64,000 nucleotides of DNA. It comes from Biomaibacter acetigenes (GTDB lineage: Bacteria > Bacillota > Thermosediminibacteria > Thermosediminibacterales > Tepidanaerobacteraceae). Both the position numbers and the translations under genes were made by a program. Positions within the stretch are counted from its first letter, which is position 1; each line of letters begins with the position of its first letter. The notes under the pieces are model-generated. The model did no database searches, was not told where the DNA came from, and saw only the letters and a list, made by a program, of their open reading frames with translations. Of the stretch, positions 26,402-35,585 are shown in pieces. The stretch spans positions 1,054,001 to 1,118,000 of the forward strand of contig NZ_CP033169.1 in the NCBI RefSeq assembly GCF_003691585.1, read 5' to 3'.

Positions 26402-27250
26402 TTGAGACAGCAAATAAAAGTTTTCTTACCGAGAATATTCATTTATTTACTACTTATTTTTGTGAGCCTTCCTATAGTCATTGCTTATTTATGGCTTTTC
26501 TCAAGTTCCATTTCAAGAGAACTTACATTCGGTGTACTGCCCAGAAGTTTTACACTAGATAACTGGAGATTTCTTTGGAGTGAGATAAAAATAGGTACAA
26601 AAGTGTTTGAGAACATCTGGCCTGTCACTTTTAACAGTATTCTGCTGGCCGGGAGCATTACAGTAGCGGAAGTTATAATAAGTCTTCTGGCTGGTTTTGC
26701 TCTATCAAGGATGAATTTTTTTGGTAAAGATTACATTATGAAAACAGCCATAATACTGCACGCCTTTCCAGGTGTTGCACTTTTGATAGCGCTTTTTTAT
26801 GTTTTAAATTTCATCGGACTGTTAGATAAAATCATAGGAGTGGTGATGGTAAAGGTAGCTTTGGAATTACCAATGGCAACATGGATGATAAAAGGATTTT
26901 TTGATGAGTTTCCATGGGATATTGAATGGGCTGCATATATCGATGGTTGCACCAGGTTCCAGGCATGGTACAGGATCATCCTCCCTCAGATAAAACCCGG
27001 GATTGCTGCGGTAGCAATATTTGCCTTCCTTGCGGGATGGTCTGAATTTATTTACTCCTATACATTTTTATTCAGCAGCGAAAACTATACTCTTGCGGTA
27101 TTTTTAAAAAATTTGATAGGGGACTTCAGATTCCTTGATTACGGGTTGTTGGCGGCCACGGGATTATTTTATCTGATACCTGTAATTGTATTTTTCCTTA
27201 TTTCACAGAAATCTCTAATGAAAATGACCTTTGGAGGTATGAAGGGATAA
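26402..27250 (+). CDS. Sugar ABC transporter permease (MalG/UgpE-like)
   Basis: 282 residues, six membrane segments. The EAA loop is seen as EWAAYIDGCTRFQAWYRIILP followed by PGIAAVAIFAF (the first part runs from residue about 178). It lacks a signal peptide and starts with TTG 26402 after AGGAGG. It pairs with the preceding permease and passes the sugar released by the binding protein. The ATPase gene follows after 23 bases, so the whole importer is encoded in order. Confidence 0.92.
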   Translation: MRQQIKVFLPRIFIYLLLIFVSLPIVIAYLWLFSSSISRELTFGVLPRSFTLDNWRFLWSEIKIGTKVFENIWPVTFNSILLAGSITVAEVIISLLAGFALSRMNFFGKDYIMKTAIILHAFPGVALLIALFYVLNFIGLLDKIIGVVMVKVALELPMATWMIKGFFDEFPWDIEWAAYIDGCTRFQAWYRIILPQIKPGIAAVAIFAFLAGWSEFIYSYTFLFSSENYTLAVFLKNLIGDFRFLDYGLLAATGLFYLIPVIVFFLISQKSLMKMTFGGMKG

Positions 27251-27273
27251 TCCGGCAAAGGAGGTTTTAGGCA

Positions 27274-28368
27274 ATGGAAGTAAAAATGAGAAATGTGACT
27301 AAACAGTTTGGAAATTTTATAGCTGTAGATAACTTGAATTTAAACATCCGAGATGGTGAATTTATAGCCCTGCTCGGACCGTCAGGCTGTGGCAAGACCA
27401 CCACTCTTTTGATGCTGGCCGGGCTTTATAAACCCGATGCAGGAGATATAGCCTTTGACAACAGGATAATGAATAATATATTGCCCAAAGACAGGAATAT
27501 AGGCATGTGTTTTCAGAGTTATGCCCTTTACCCTCACATGACTGTGGTGGAAAACATCGCTTTTCCTCTTAAGTTGAGAAGAACACCTAAAGACGAGATC
27601 GATAAAAAGGTGAAAGAGATTGCAAGTAGATTCCATCTCGACCACTTGCTCCAAAGATTTCCCGGGCAGATTTCCGGGGGCCAGCAACAAAGGGTGGCTC
27701 TGGCTAGAGCGCTTGTGAAAGAGCCGGGTATGCTATTGCTGGACGAGCCTCTTTCCAACCTGGATTCGGGTCTCAGGATATCTATGAGGGCGGAAATAAA
27801 AAAGCTCCAGAAGGAGCTGGGTATAACCACAGTGTTTGTAACTCATGACCAGACCGAAGCACTTTCCATGTGCGACAGAATAGCAGTTATGAATAAAGGC
27901 AAGTTGCAGGACTTTGGTACACCCGAAGACCTTTATATGAGGCCAAAAAATCTGTTCATCGCAGGGTTTATAGGCAATCCTCCAATGAATTTTCTTGAAG
28001 TGTCTTATATAAGGGAAAACAACAAAGTCGTATTAAAAGAGGAATATTTCGAAATATCGCTTCCTCAAAATGTGGAGCGGAATTATGTAAAAAAACAGAG
28101 TGGTGACAAAGTGATCCTCGGTATCAGGCCGGAAAATATGATTCTAGGGGATGAAGAGCCCAACACTATTAAAGGAGAAATATATGTGGTGGAACCCCTG
28201 GGTAGGGACAAACTGGTAGATATAATAATTGGAAAGAACAGGATTAAAATCATCGCTCCACAGAACTACAAGGGGAATATGGGGGATAGGGTAATCGTCC
28301 ACATAGATTTGGAAAACATTCACCTTTTTGACAGCATCGATGGCAAATCAATGAGAATCACGGCTTGA
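27274..28368 (+). CDS. Sugar ABC transporter ATPase (MalK/UgpC/MsmX-like)
   Basis: 364 residues. Walker A GPSGCGKTT near residue 37, Q-loop in CFQSYALYPH, signature SGGQQQRVALARAL, Walker B MLLLDEPLSNLD, and the H-loop His in VTHDQTEAL. After residue 240 comes the MalK-type regulatory OB-fold (TOBE) region with GIRPENM. It powers the two permeases upstream. It has its own operon-borne ATPase rather than relying on a shared MsmX, which hints that the transporter is self-contained. Ribosome site AAAGGAGG. Confidence 0.94.
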   Translation: MEVKMRNVTKQFGNFIAVDNLNLNIRDGEFIALLGPSGCGKTTTLLMLAGLYKPDAGDIAFDNRIMNNILPKDRNIGMCFQSYALYPHMTVVENIAFPLKLRRTPKDEIDKKVKEIASRFHLDHLLQRFPGQISGGQQQRVALARALVKEPGMLLLDEPLSNLDSGLRISMRAEIKKLQKELGITTVFVTHDQTEALSMCDRIAVMNKGKLQDFGTPEDLYMRPKNLFIAGFIGNPPMNFLEVSYIRENNKVVLKEEYFEISLPQNVERNYVKKQSGDKVILGIRPENMILGDEEPNTIKGEIYVVEPLGRDKLVDIIIGKNRIKIIAPQNYKGNMGDRVIVHIDLENIHLFDSIDGKSMRITA

Positions 28369-28395
28369 AAAATTAATGAAAAAGGAGAATAAAAC

Positions 28396-29352
28396 ATGGT
28401 AAAAGGTGTGGGGATAAATGCGGATTCGTCTACAATAGATGGAAACTTAAACGTTTTGGAAGGCATGCTTGCTTTTTTTGAGCAAAAAGGTTTTGATTAT
28501 GTGGAAATTCCGGTACATGGTGTTGATTGCATAGTAAACGGCGAATTGATGACACCTAGACTAGAAAAAGTAAAAAGGATACTAAAATCTTTCGGCCTAA
28601 AATACACCGTTCATGCCCCTGACAATTTGAATCTAGCGGATACGGATAATGAATCGCTTTATATGAAGGCAATGGAATCCACGATAAAATTCGCTTCGGA
28701 AATCGGGGCCGAAATTGTCGTATATCACAGCAGCTACGGCAATACAAATATGGAGTCTTTTATAAAGGCCATGACGAAAAGATATCGTACCGATAAACTT
28801 GATGAAATTAAAAAAAAATTACAACAGGAAGAAACCAAAAAATTGCAGCTATTGGCAGAATATGCGGTAAAGTGCGGTGTCTTGATAGCCGTTGAAAATC
28901 ACTTTCTTGGCAATCCGGCCACTTATTCTTATGGAAATTATCCAGATACTCTTGTAGACATGATAAAAAGTGTCGGTTTCAAAAACGTAGGAATATGTTA
29001 CGATTTCGGACACGGATATATAAGTTCTAAAAAATACGGTTTTGAGTTCGTTAAGGCGGTGGAAATGGTAGAGCCATATATCATACATATACATATACAT
29101 GATAATTTTGGGAAAATGGATGCGAGAGAGAAAAACATTGAGAGAATCTTTACCGGTAAAGGCGATCTTCATTTGCCTGTTGGATGGGGCGACATCCCTT
29201 ATGATGAAATATTTGAAATTGTTGCTAGAAGATACGAGGGCGTTCTCATGCTGGAGTTACAGCCGCGGTTTAAGGACTGCATTGAAGATGTTATTTCCGT
29301 TATGAAAGGTTACATGAAAAAGTACTTCCGGATAGAGAAAAAAATCGATTAA
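28396..29352 (+). CDS. Sugar phosphate isomerase/epimerase (TIM barrel, AP-endonuclease-2 family)
   Basis: 318 residues of the xylose-isomerase-like TIM barrel family. Metal-binding residues are suggested by YTVHAPDNLN, VVYHSSYG, VENHFLG (Glu), YDFGHGY (Asp/His), IHIHIHDNFGK and the final MLELQPR (Glu). Members isomerise or epimerise sugars, polyols or keto-inositols, and the exact reaction cannot be read off. It lies between the ABC importer and a PfkB kinase, so it likely converts the imported sugar before phosphorylation. Ribosome site AAAGGAG. Confidence 0.82.
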   Translation: MVKGVGINADSSTIDGNLNVLEGMLAFFEQKGFDYVEIPVHGVDCIVNGELMTPRLEKVKRILKSFGLKYTVHAPDNLNLADTDNESLYMKAMESTIKFASEIGAEIVVYHSSYGNTNMESFIKAMTKRYRTDKLDEIKKKLQQEETKKLQLLAEYAVKCGVLIAVENHFLGNPATYSYGNYPDTLVDMIKSVGFKNVGICYDFGHGYISSKKYGFEFVKAVEMVEPYIIHIHIHDNFGKMDAREKNIERIFTGKGDLHLPVGWGDIPYDEIFEIVARRYEGVLMLELQPRFKDCIEDVISVMKGYMKKYFRIEKKID

Positions 29353-29385
29353 TCGATATCTAAAGTTTTTACAGGAGGGGAATAC

Positions 29386-30267
29386 ATGCCAGAGAAATGC
29401 TACGATATTTTTATCATAGGGCACGTATCGCTGGATGAAATTATTAATAACGGCGAAGTTGAAAAAAGATTTGGAGGAGCGGTCCTCTACAGTGCTTATG
29501 CGGCGGTGGCTGGAGGATACAAAACCGGCATACTCACAAAGACTTCACCTGAAATTGACGACCTGAGCGGTTTGTTCAATCTTTTAAAAGATGACATTTA
29601 TCATCTCCCGTCAAAAAAAACCACCTCCATTAGAAATAAATACTTGAGTTCTGACCTGGAAAAAAGGGCCTGTACTGCCATTAGCATAGCCGATCCGTTT
29701 AGAATTGAAGACGTACCCCATGTGAAATCCAGGCTCTATCTTTTGGCTGGATTGGTGGCAGGAGATTACGAAAGCGACATGATAACATTTCTTTCAAAGA
29801 AAGGGAAAGTTGCAGTTGACGTTCAGGGTTTTTTAAGGAAAAATGAAGGTGGTACTTTGATATTAAAAGACTGGAGAGAAAAAGACATCTATCTTCCGTA
29901 TATAGATTTTTTAAAAGCCGATGCTACCGAGGCGGAAATAATGACCGGTCATAATGATAGGAGAAAAGCTGCAAAGGAGCTTCATAATCTTGGTGCAAAA
30001 GAGGTGTTGATTACGCACAATACTGAAGTAATAGTATACGACGGTGAAAGGTTTTTCAGCGAGCCATTGAAACCCAGAAAACTTTTAGGAAGAACAGGAA
30101 GGGGTGACACCTGTTTTAGCGCATATATCACGGAGCGTCTTTACAAAAAGCCTCATGATGCACTCCTATATGCAGCTGCTCTGGTTTCGCTAAAGATGGA
30201 GACCCCCGGTCCTTTTAGGGGAACAAAGACCGAAGTACTGGATTATATAAAAAAATTTTACCATTGA
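29386..30267 (+). CDS. PfkB-family carbohydrate kinase
   Basis: 293 residues of the ribokinase/PfkB family. The N-terminal part has the usual FGGAVLYSAYAAVAGG motif; the anion-hole/catalytic motif near the C-terminus is GRTGRGDTCFSAY, with the catalytic Asp in GRGDT. The lid segment is short. It phosphorylates a sugar or nucleoside; with the neighbouring isomerase the substrate should be the converted imported sugar. Members of this fold with a shortened lid are often annotated as adenosine or sugar kinases without proof. Ribosome site AGGAGGGG. Confidence 0.85.
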   Translation: MPEKCYDIFIIGHVSLDEIINNGEVEKRFGGAVLYSAYAAVAGGYKTGILTKTSPEIDDLSGLFNLLKDDIYHLPSKKTTSIRNKYLSSDLEKRACTAISIADPFRIEDVPHVKSRLYLLAGLVAGDYESDMITFLSKKGKVAVDVQGFLRKNEGGTLILKDWREKDIYLPYIDFLKADATEAEIMTGHNDRRKAAKELHNLGAKEVLITHNTEVIVYDGERFFSEPLKPRKLLGRTGRGDTCFSAYITERLYKKPHDALLYAAALVSLKMETPGPFRGTKTEVLDYIKKFYH

Positions 30268-30375
30268 AAAATTCCCGGTTATAATAATGTTAGTCAAAGA
30301 ATAATAAATTAAGTCGCTATTTTTATTTAACAAAGAAATTTTTTGCAAGAAGATTTTTTTGGCGGAGTGATTGAT

Positions 30376-31371
30376 ATGGACATAACAATTAAGGATATTG
30401 CAAAAGCCGCCGGGGTTTCCAAATCCACAGTTTCCAGAGTTATCTCAAACACTGGTAAATGCAGCGATGAAGCCAGAAGAAAGGTTATGGAAGCAGCAGA
30501 AAAGTTGAATTATAAAAAAAATGCCCTGGCCAGGGCTATGATTACAAAAGAAACAAAAAACCTAGGATTGATAATATATCAAAAACATAAGCCGATTCTT
30601 TCTCACCCTTTTTACGCTCCTATCATCGAGGCGATTGTAGATAGTTCTATGAAAAGGGGTTACAGTATAATAATAGCCACCGACCAGGACATAAAAGCTT
30701 CTTCGGCGGAACTGCTGCTTGAAAAAAGGGTCGACGGCATAATATTTGCAAGCTTTATAGACCATAACATTATATTAAAATATAAAAATATGGGTATACC
30801 ATTAGTTTTATTGAACAACTCAGTAGATTTAAAAGATGTAAGTTTCGTTAAGGTGGACAATTATTCCGGGGCATACAAGGCCGTCGTTCATCTCATAAGC
30901 AAGAATCACAAAGATATAGGGTTCCTTTGTGGTCCGCTTCAACATCGCAGTTATATGGAAAGATACCAGGGTTACCTGGCGGCCTTAAAAGATCACGGTA
31001 TACCGGTTCAGGAAAAATTTATGCGTTTCGGAGATTCCACTTTGTACGAAGGTACTAGACTCATGAACAGTATTCTAAATTCAGGGGATATCCCGACGGC
31101 GATTTTTGCCAGTAACGATATGATGGCTATCGGAGCCATTAAAGCTATAAAAAAAGCAGGTTTGAAAATCCCTGATGATGTAGCGATTGTTGGATTTGAT
31201 GATATAGAGCACGACGTTTTGATTGAACCTGCATTATCCACGGTATTTGTCGACAAAAATAAAATGGGAGAGATGGCAGTGGATCTTCTGCTCAATGAAA
31301 TAGTAAGAAATCCCTATTTTAAAAAGGAAAATATACTTCCCACAAAGTTAATTTTACGTGAATCCACTTGA
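30376..31371 (+). CDS. LacI-family transcriptional regulator
   Basis: 331 residues. The DNA-binding head is at the N-terminus: ITIKDIAKAAGVSKSTVSRVIS with the hinge helix KKNALARAM. The rest is the periplasmic-binding-like effector domain with GFDDIEHD and TTVFV-like dimer parts. ATG 30376 matches the family start; further upstream codons lack the family and ribosome site. It ends the CUT1 operon and probably represses it. The palindromic sites at 22038 and 23740 (TGGGAACG core) are candidates for its operator; this is inference from place and form only. Confidence 0.92.
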   Translation: MDITIKDIAKAAGVSKSTVSRVISNTGKCSDEARRKVMEAAEKLNYKKNALARAMITKETKNLGLIIYQKHKPILSHPFYAPIIEAIVDSSMKRGYSIIIATDQDIKASSAELLLEKRVDGIIFASFIDHNIILKYKNMGIPLVLLNNSVDLKDVSFVKVDNYSGAYKAVVHLISKNHKDIGFLCGPLQHRSYMERYQGYLAALKDHGIPVQEKFMRFGDSTLYEGTRLMNSILNSGDIPTAIFASNDMMAIGAIKAIKKAGLKIPDDVAIVGFDDIEHDVLIEPALSTVFVDKNKMGEMAVDLLLNEIVRNPYFKKENILPTKLILREST

Positions 31372-31537
31372 AATTTTTTATTTTTTTATCAATTTCTACA
31401 GGAAAAGGGAATACCATATCTTTCAGTTTTCAAATTGCTCTTTTCCCTTGTTTTCACAGGAAAAAACCATTCAGGACTATAGGAGCACAAAATACAGCTT
31501 TACCATTTGTTAAAGGTGTAGCATAATAGTTTTAATT

Positions 31538-31568
31538 AAAGAGCAGCGGATTCCGTTGCTCTTTTTTT
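31538..31568 (+). terminator. Rho-independent terminator
   Basis: AAAGAGCA-G-CGG pairs with CCG-T-TGCTCTTT, followed by more T. The 495-base stretch 31372-31866 holds this terminator, then a sigma-H-like promoter, and two operator-like sites; I see no gene in it. Confidence 0.85.
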
Positions 31569-31614
31569 CTAAGTTTCTTTCCCAAAAAAAATAATAAAAA
31601 TATTATATTACCTA

Positions 31615-31643
31615 GCAGGAATTTTCAAGTTAATGTAGAATAT
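31615..31643 (+). promoter_or_regulatory. Sigma-H-like promoter, copy 2 (inositol regulator)
   Basis: GCAGGAATT and GTAGAATAT with 12 bases between AGGAATT and TAGAAT. The region downstream matches that after copy 1 for about 100 bases, including TGAAAGCCCTTACA and TGAAAATTC. Confidence 0.7.
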
Positions 31644-31686
31644 TAAATAACATAACAGAATGAATAAATTTTATTGTCTAACAAAG

Positions 31687-31700
31687 TGAAAGCCCTTACA
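31687..31700 (+). promoter_or_regulatory. cre/LacI-type operator-like site
   Basis: TGAAAGCCCTTACA, identical to the site at 21959, about 46 bases after the -10 element. Confidence 0.5.
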
Positions 31701-31778
31701 AAAATGAAAATTCATACAATTAATTATCTGCCCCCGATTAATAAGGCATTTTCTGGAGGCTATTAAAAATTTACAAAT

Positions 31779-31792
31779 TGTAACCGCTTACA
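31779..31792 (+). promoter_or_regulatory. Catabolite-responsive (cre) element
   Basis: TGTAACCGCTTACA fits TGWAANCGNTNWCA at every fixed position. It is part of a longer near-palindrome AATTGTAAC-CG-CTTACAATT. CcpA or the LacI regulator just downstream are the candidate binders. Confidence 0.75.
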
Positions 31793-31866
31793 ATTGTCTT
31801 TCAAATGAAAAAATTACAATAGAATACATGAAAAATCATTTTATAACACATAAAGGAGTGCCATCA

Positions 31867-32886
31867 ATGCCGGTAACCATATATGACATAGCTAAAGAGG
31901 CCAGGGTTTCAATAGCTACGGTATCCAGGGTTTTGAATAACAGCAGTGTTGTATCGGAAAAAACCCGGCTCAGAGTAAAAAAAGTAATGGAACAATTAAA
32001 TTATACCCCCAATGTCATTGCTTCGGCCCTTACCAAAAAATCTACTCTCACTCTGGGGCTTCTCATACCCGATATTGCCAACCCGTTTTTTGCAGAGCTT
32101 GCCCGGGGAGTGGAAGACGCCAGTAGCGACTTTGGATTCAATATAATCATCTGCAACACCGATTACAGTTCAGACAAAGAAGCAACTTATATATCCCTAT
32201 TAAAGCAGAAAAGCATCGACGGTTTTATTATTTCTTCGGCGTATTATAATGACCAGAATGTGGTAAAACTTCTGAAAGCCAATGTTCCACTGGTGCTTTT
32301 GGGTAGAGATATCGATGACTCCGAAGGTCTACCGGTGGATGTGGTGGGATCGGACAACGTAAAAGGCGGATATATAGCTACAAAATATTTGATTGACCTG
32401 GGACATAAGAATATCGCCTGCCTATTGGGCCCTCCCCGGATAAAAGTCAATCTTGAAAGGGAAAAGGGCTATTTAAAAGCCATGGAAGAAGCCGGGTTGA
32501 AGGTTTGTCCTGAAGCCGTGGGATATGGAGATTTTAAAATAGATTTTGGATTTAAAAAGACATTGGAAATATTAAAAGGCCCATGCAAATCTACCGCCAT
32601 CTTTGCAGCCAATGATTTAACCGCTATTGGCGCAATGCGGGCTATAAAATTTTTGGGCCTGCAGGTTCCCAACGATATATCTGTAGTGGGCTATGATAAC
32701 ACCGTGCTGGCGGAGATGGTAGACCCGCCCCTGACCACGGTAAACCAGCAGATGAGAAAGATGGGATACATCGCCACCGAACTTTTGATAAAGAGAATCA
32801 AAGGTGAAAGGGGAGTGGGGGAAAAGATTATTCTCGATACAGAACTTGTTATCAGGAAATCTGCTGGTATATGTAATGGAAAATAG
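31867..32886 (+). CDS. LacI-family regulator of the inositol genes
   Basis: 339 residues. Head domain VTIYDIAKEARVSIATVSRVL, hinge NVIASALTKKST, then the effector domain starting LTLGLLIPDIANPFF and containing FAANDLTAIGAMRA and the TTVNQQ segment. ATG 31867 has AAGGAG eight bases before it; codons upstream are spurious. Divergence from the LacI at 30376 is clear, so they are not a recent duplication. It stands before a ribose-type importer and inositol enzymes and most likely represses them with an inositol intermediate as inducer (inference). A perfect cre sits 75 bases before it and another inside iolM. Confidence 0.9.
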   Translation: MPVTIYDIAKEARVSIATVSRVLNNSSVVSEKTRLRVKKVMEQLNYTPNVIASALTKKSTLTLGLLIPDIANPFFAELARGVEDASSDFGFNIIICNTDYSSDKEATYISLLKQKSIDGFIISSAYYNDQNVVKLLKANVPLVLLGRDIDDSEGLPVDVVGSDNVKGGYIATKYLIDLGHKNIACLLGPPRIKVNLEREKGYLKAMEEAGLKVCPEAVGYGDFKIDFGFKKTLEILKGPCKSTAIFAANDLTAIGAMRAIKFLGLQVPNDISVVGYDNTVLAEMVDPPLTTVNQQMRKMGYIATELLIKRIKGERGVGEKIILDTELVIRKSAGICNGK

Positions 32887-33016
32887 ACTTAATTAAGATA
32901 AAATTAACTTTGATTACTTGTTGATTCTTTAAAGGGGGGGTGGTATTGGGAGAAAGATGTCATCTTAACTTTTCCAGATTTCATGGCAAAAATAAAAATT
33001 CTAGGGAGGTATTGTG

Positions 33017-34024
33017 GTGAAAGCAAAGTGGTTTAAAGTGTTGAGTTTTACAGTGGTGTTTTTGTTAGTAGTGTCACTGTTAGCAGGATGTGGTGGGCAG
33101 AAAGCTTCTCAGCCGAGCGACAACCAACAAAATCAGCAGCAATCCTCCGGAGAACAAAAATCTGTAAAAATAGCGGTGATAGTAAAAGCCTTGAACAGCG
33201 ATTACTGGAAGATTGTTGAAGCTGGTGCCAAAGCTGCAGGAAAGGATTTAGGAGTCGATGTGGAAGTCCTTGGTCCCTCAGCCGAAACGGCAGTTTCTGA
33301 ACAGGTTTCAATGATCGAAGACCAAATCACCAAAAAGGTTTCAGCCCTGGCAGTAGCTCCATCCCAACCGGCATCGGCTATTCCCGCTTTCGACCAGGCG
33401 AAAGCCGCAAAGATCCCTGTAGTATTAATCGATACAGATGCCCAGTGGCCTGACAAGGTCAGTTTTGTGGGGACCGGAAACTATAACGGTGGGAAACTCG
33501 CCGGTGAATTCCTAGCCGAAAAATTGGGAAAAGGCGGTAAAGTGGTAATTTTGAGAGGCGCCATGGGAGATCCTACCCATGATGAAAGGGCCAATGGCGC
33601 CATCGAAGTGATGAAGGCCAAAGGTCTTGAAATAGTAGATATTCAGCCTGCCAACAGCGAGAGAGGCCTTGGCATGACTGTTATGGAAAACATATTACAG
33701 GCTCATCCGGATATCCAGGGAATGTTTGCTACCAATGATGAGATGGCATTGGGAGCCTTAAGAGCCATACAAGCTGCTAAAAAGCAAATTATAACTGTAG
33801 GATTTGACGGTTCCCCTGATGCATTAAAATCCATAGCTGCCGGTGAACTCACAGCATCCATTGCTCAGAGCCCATATAACATCGGATATAAAGGTGTTGA
33901 AGCTGCCGTTAAAGCAGCAAAAGGTGAACAGGTGGATAAGAGAATAGATACTGGAACCAGTGTGATTTCAAAAGACAATGTAGCTGAAGAACAAAAGAAA
34001 TTAAACGAAATTCTTGGCAAATAG
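33017..34024 (+). CDS. Inositol/sugar ABC transporter substrate-binding lipoprotein
   Basis: 335 residues. A lipoprotein signal ends in the lipobox LLAGC (Cys near residue 25), followed by a Gln/Ser-rich linker. The body is RbsB-like (Peripla_BP_4): KIAVIVKALNSDYW, an FVGTGNYNGGKLAGEFL segment, MFATNDEMALGALRA and ITVGFDGSPDAL. Two GTG codons lie at 33014 and 33017; GGGAGGT at 33004-33010 is six bases from the second, which I chose. By operon context it should bind myo-inositol. A hairpin follows the gene. A 13-base palindrome AAGATG-T-CATCTT at 32954-32966 lies in the leader. Confidence 0.88.
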   Translation: MKAKWFKVLSFTVVFLLVVSLLAGCGGQKASQPSDNQQNQQQSSGEQKSVKIAVIVKALNSDYWKIVEAGAKAAGKDLGVDVEVLGPSAETAVSEQVSMIEDQITKKVSALAVAPSQPASAIPAFDQAKAAKIPVVLIDTDAQWPDKVSFVGTGNYNGGKLAGEFLAEKLGKGGKVVILRGAMGDPTHDERANGAIEVMKAKGLEIVDIQPANSERGLGMTVMENILQAHPDIQGMFATNDEMALGALRAIQAAKKQIITVGFDGSPDALKSIAAGELTASIAQSPYNIGYKGVEAAVKAAKGEQVDKRIDTGTSVISKDNVAEEQKKLNEILGK

Positions 34025-34033
34025 CAAAACTCC

Positions 34034-34070
34034 TCCCTTGACAGGGCCCCACGAGGGGCCCGTTAAGGGA
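34034..34070 (+). other. Strong intercistronic hairpin
   Basis: GGGCCCC-ACGA-GGGGCCC in the centre, lengthened by TCCCTT / AAGGGA arms outside a small internal loop. No U-tract. Same place, after the binding-protein gene, as the hairpins at 564 and 25378. Confidence 0.8.
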
Positions 34071-34087
34071 ATATTGGAGGTGGAAAG

Positions 34088-35584
34088 ATGGAGCAGCCAT
34101 ATCTTATAATGAGGGGGATCTCAAAAAGATTTCCAGGAGTTAAGGCTCTGGATTCAGTAGATTTCGAAGTCAAAAAGGGCGAAGTTCACGGCTTGGTAGG
34201 AGAAAATGGTGCGGGTAAATCTACTTTAATAAAAATTTTGACCGGAGCCTATCAAAAAGATAAAGGTGAAATTCTGATAAATGGTACCCGGGTAGATATT
34301 ATGAATCCACAGCATTCCATGAAGCTAGGAATTGCCGCCATATATCAGGAATTGAACTTGAGTCCTTATCTTTCGGCGGCGGAAAACATATTCCTTGGCA
34401 GGGAATTCAAAAGAACCGGAGTTGTCAATATAATTGACTGGAAAAAAACGAGGCAAAAAGCAAGAGAACTTCTGTTAGAGCTGGGTCAGGATATAAATAT
34501 AAGTATTCCTGTTAAAGATCTCGGAATAGGCCAGCAGCAGATGGTGGAAATTGCGAAGGCTATCTCCACCAACGCAAACATAATTATTATGGATGAGCCC
34601 ACTTCCAGTTTGAGCCTTCATGAGACCGAAGAATTGATGAAGGCCATAAAAAAGCTTAAAGACAAAGGCATATCGGTTATTTTTATATCCCACCGGCTGG
34701 ATGAGGTATTTGAAATCTGCGACAGAATAACCGTGATGCGGGATGGCAAAAAAATAATCACGATAAAATCATCCGAAACCAGTAAAGAAGAGCTTATAAG
34801 GTACATGGTGGGTAGGACCCTTGATCAGCAGTATCCTAAGGTTACTATCCCTCGCGGGGAAGAAGCTTTAAGAGTAGAACATTTGAGCAGAAAAGGTGTA
34901 TTTAAAAATATAAGCTTTTCAGCATATAGCGGTGAAATACTCGGTATAGCCGGCCTTGTGGGAGCGGGACGGACCGAAATAGTGAGGAGTATCTTCGGTG
35001 CAGACCCCAGGGATGAAGGAGAGATTTATGTTTTCGGTAAAAAATGTGATATAAAATCTCCTCTTGATGCCATGAATGCAGGAATAGCTCTGCTCACTGA
35101 AGATCGTAAGGGTCAGGGGCTATTTTTGGATAATGATATAGTAAACAATATAACGGTTTGTTCTCTGCAGAGGTTCAAGGGATCATTGCTCTTAAAGACT
35201 AAAGATTTATTTGAAACATCCCGGGAGTTGTGTCACATGTTAAATGTGAAAACACCGTCCTTGCAGAAAATAGTCAGGGAGCTAAGCGGTGGAAATCAGC
35301 AAAAAGTAGTTATCGCAAAATGGCTCTGCTATAACGCAAGGATATTCATTTTTGATGAACCTACCCGGGGCATCGATGTGGGAGCTAAAGTCGAAGTCTA
35401 TAATATAATGAATCAATTAGTTTCCCAGGGAGCCTGCGTTATTATGATATCCTCGGAACTTCCCGAAATTCTGGGTATGAGCGACAGAATCATAGTCGTA
35501 CATGAAGGTAAAATAACGGGAGAGTTCACCATAGATGAGGCCAATCAGGAAGCAATCATGAAGGCCGCAACGGGAGGCGTATAA
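34088..35584 (+). CDS. Inositol/sugar ABC transporter ATPase, two-domain (RbsA-like)
   Basis: 498 residues with two nucleotide-binding domains, as in RbsA/MglA/XylG. First domain: Walker A GENGAGKST (residues about 38-46), signature LGIGQQQMVEIAKAI, Walker B IIIMDEPTSSL. Second domain: a degenerate Walker A GLVGAGRTE, signature LSGGNQQKVVIAKWL and Walker B IFIFDEPTRGID. It powers the ribose-type permease that follows one base later. Ribosome site GGAGGTGG. No regulatory C-terminal domain. Confidence 0.94.
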   Translation: MEQPYLIMRGISKRFPGVKALDSVDFEVKKGEVHGLVGENGAGKSTLIKILTGAYQKDKGEILINGTRVDIMNPQHSMKLGIAAIYQELNLSPYLSAAENIFLGREFKRTGVVNIIDWKKTRQKARELLLELGQDINISIPVKDLGIGQQQMVEIAKAISTNANIIIMDEPTSSLSLHETEELMKAIKKLKDKGISVIFISHRLDEVFEICDRITVMRDGKKIITIKSSETSKEELIRYMVGRTLDQQYPKVTIPRGEEALRVEHLSRKGVFKNISFSAYSGEILGIAGLVGAGRTEIVRSIFGADPRDEGEIYVFGKKCDIKSPLDAMNAGIALLTEDRKGQGLFLDNDIVNNITVCSLQRFKGSLLLKTKDLFETSRELCHMLNVKTPSLQKIVRELSGGNQQKVVIAKWLCYNARIFIFDEPTRGIDVGAKVEVYNIMNQLVSQGACVIMISSELPEILGMSDRIIVVHEGKITGEFTIDEANQEAIMKAATGGV

Positions 35585-35585
35585 A

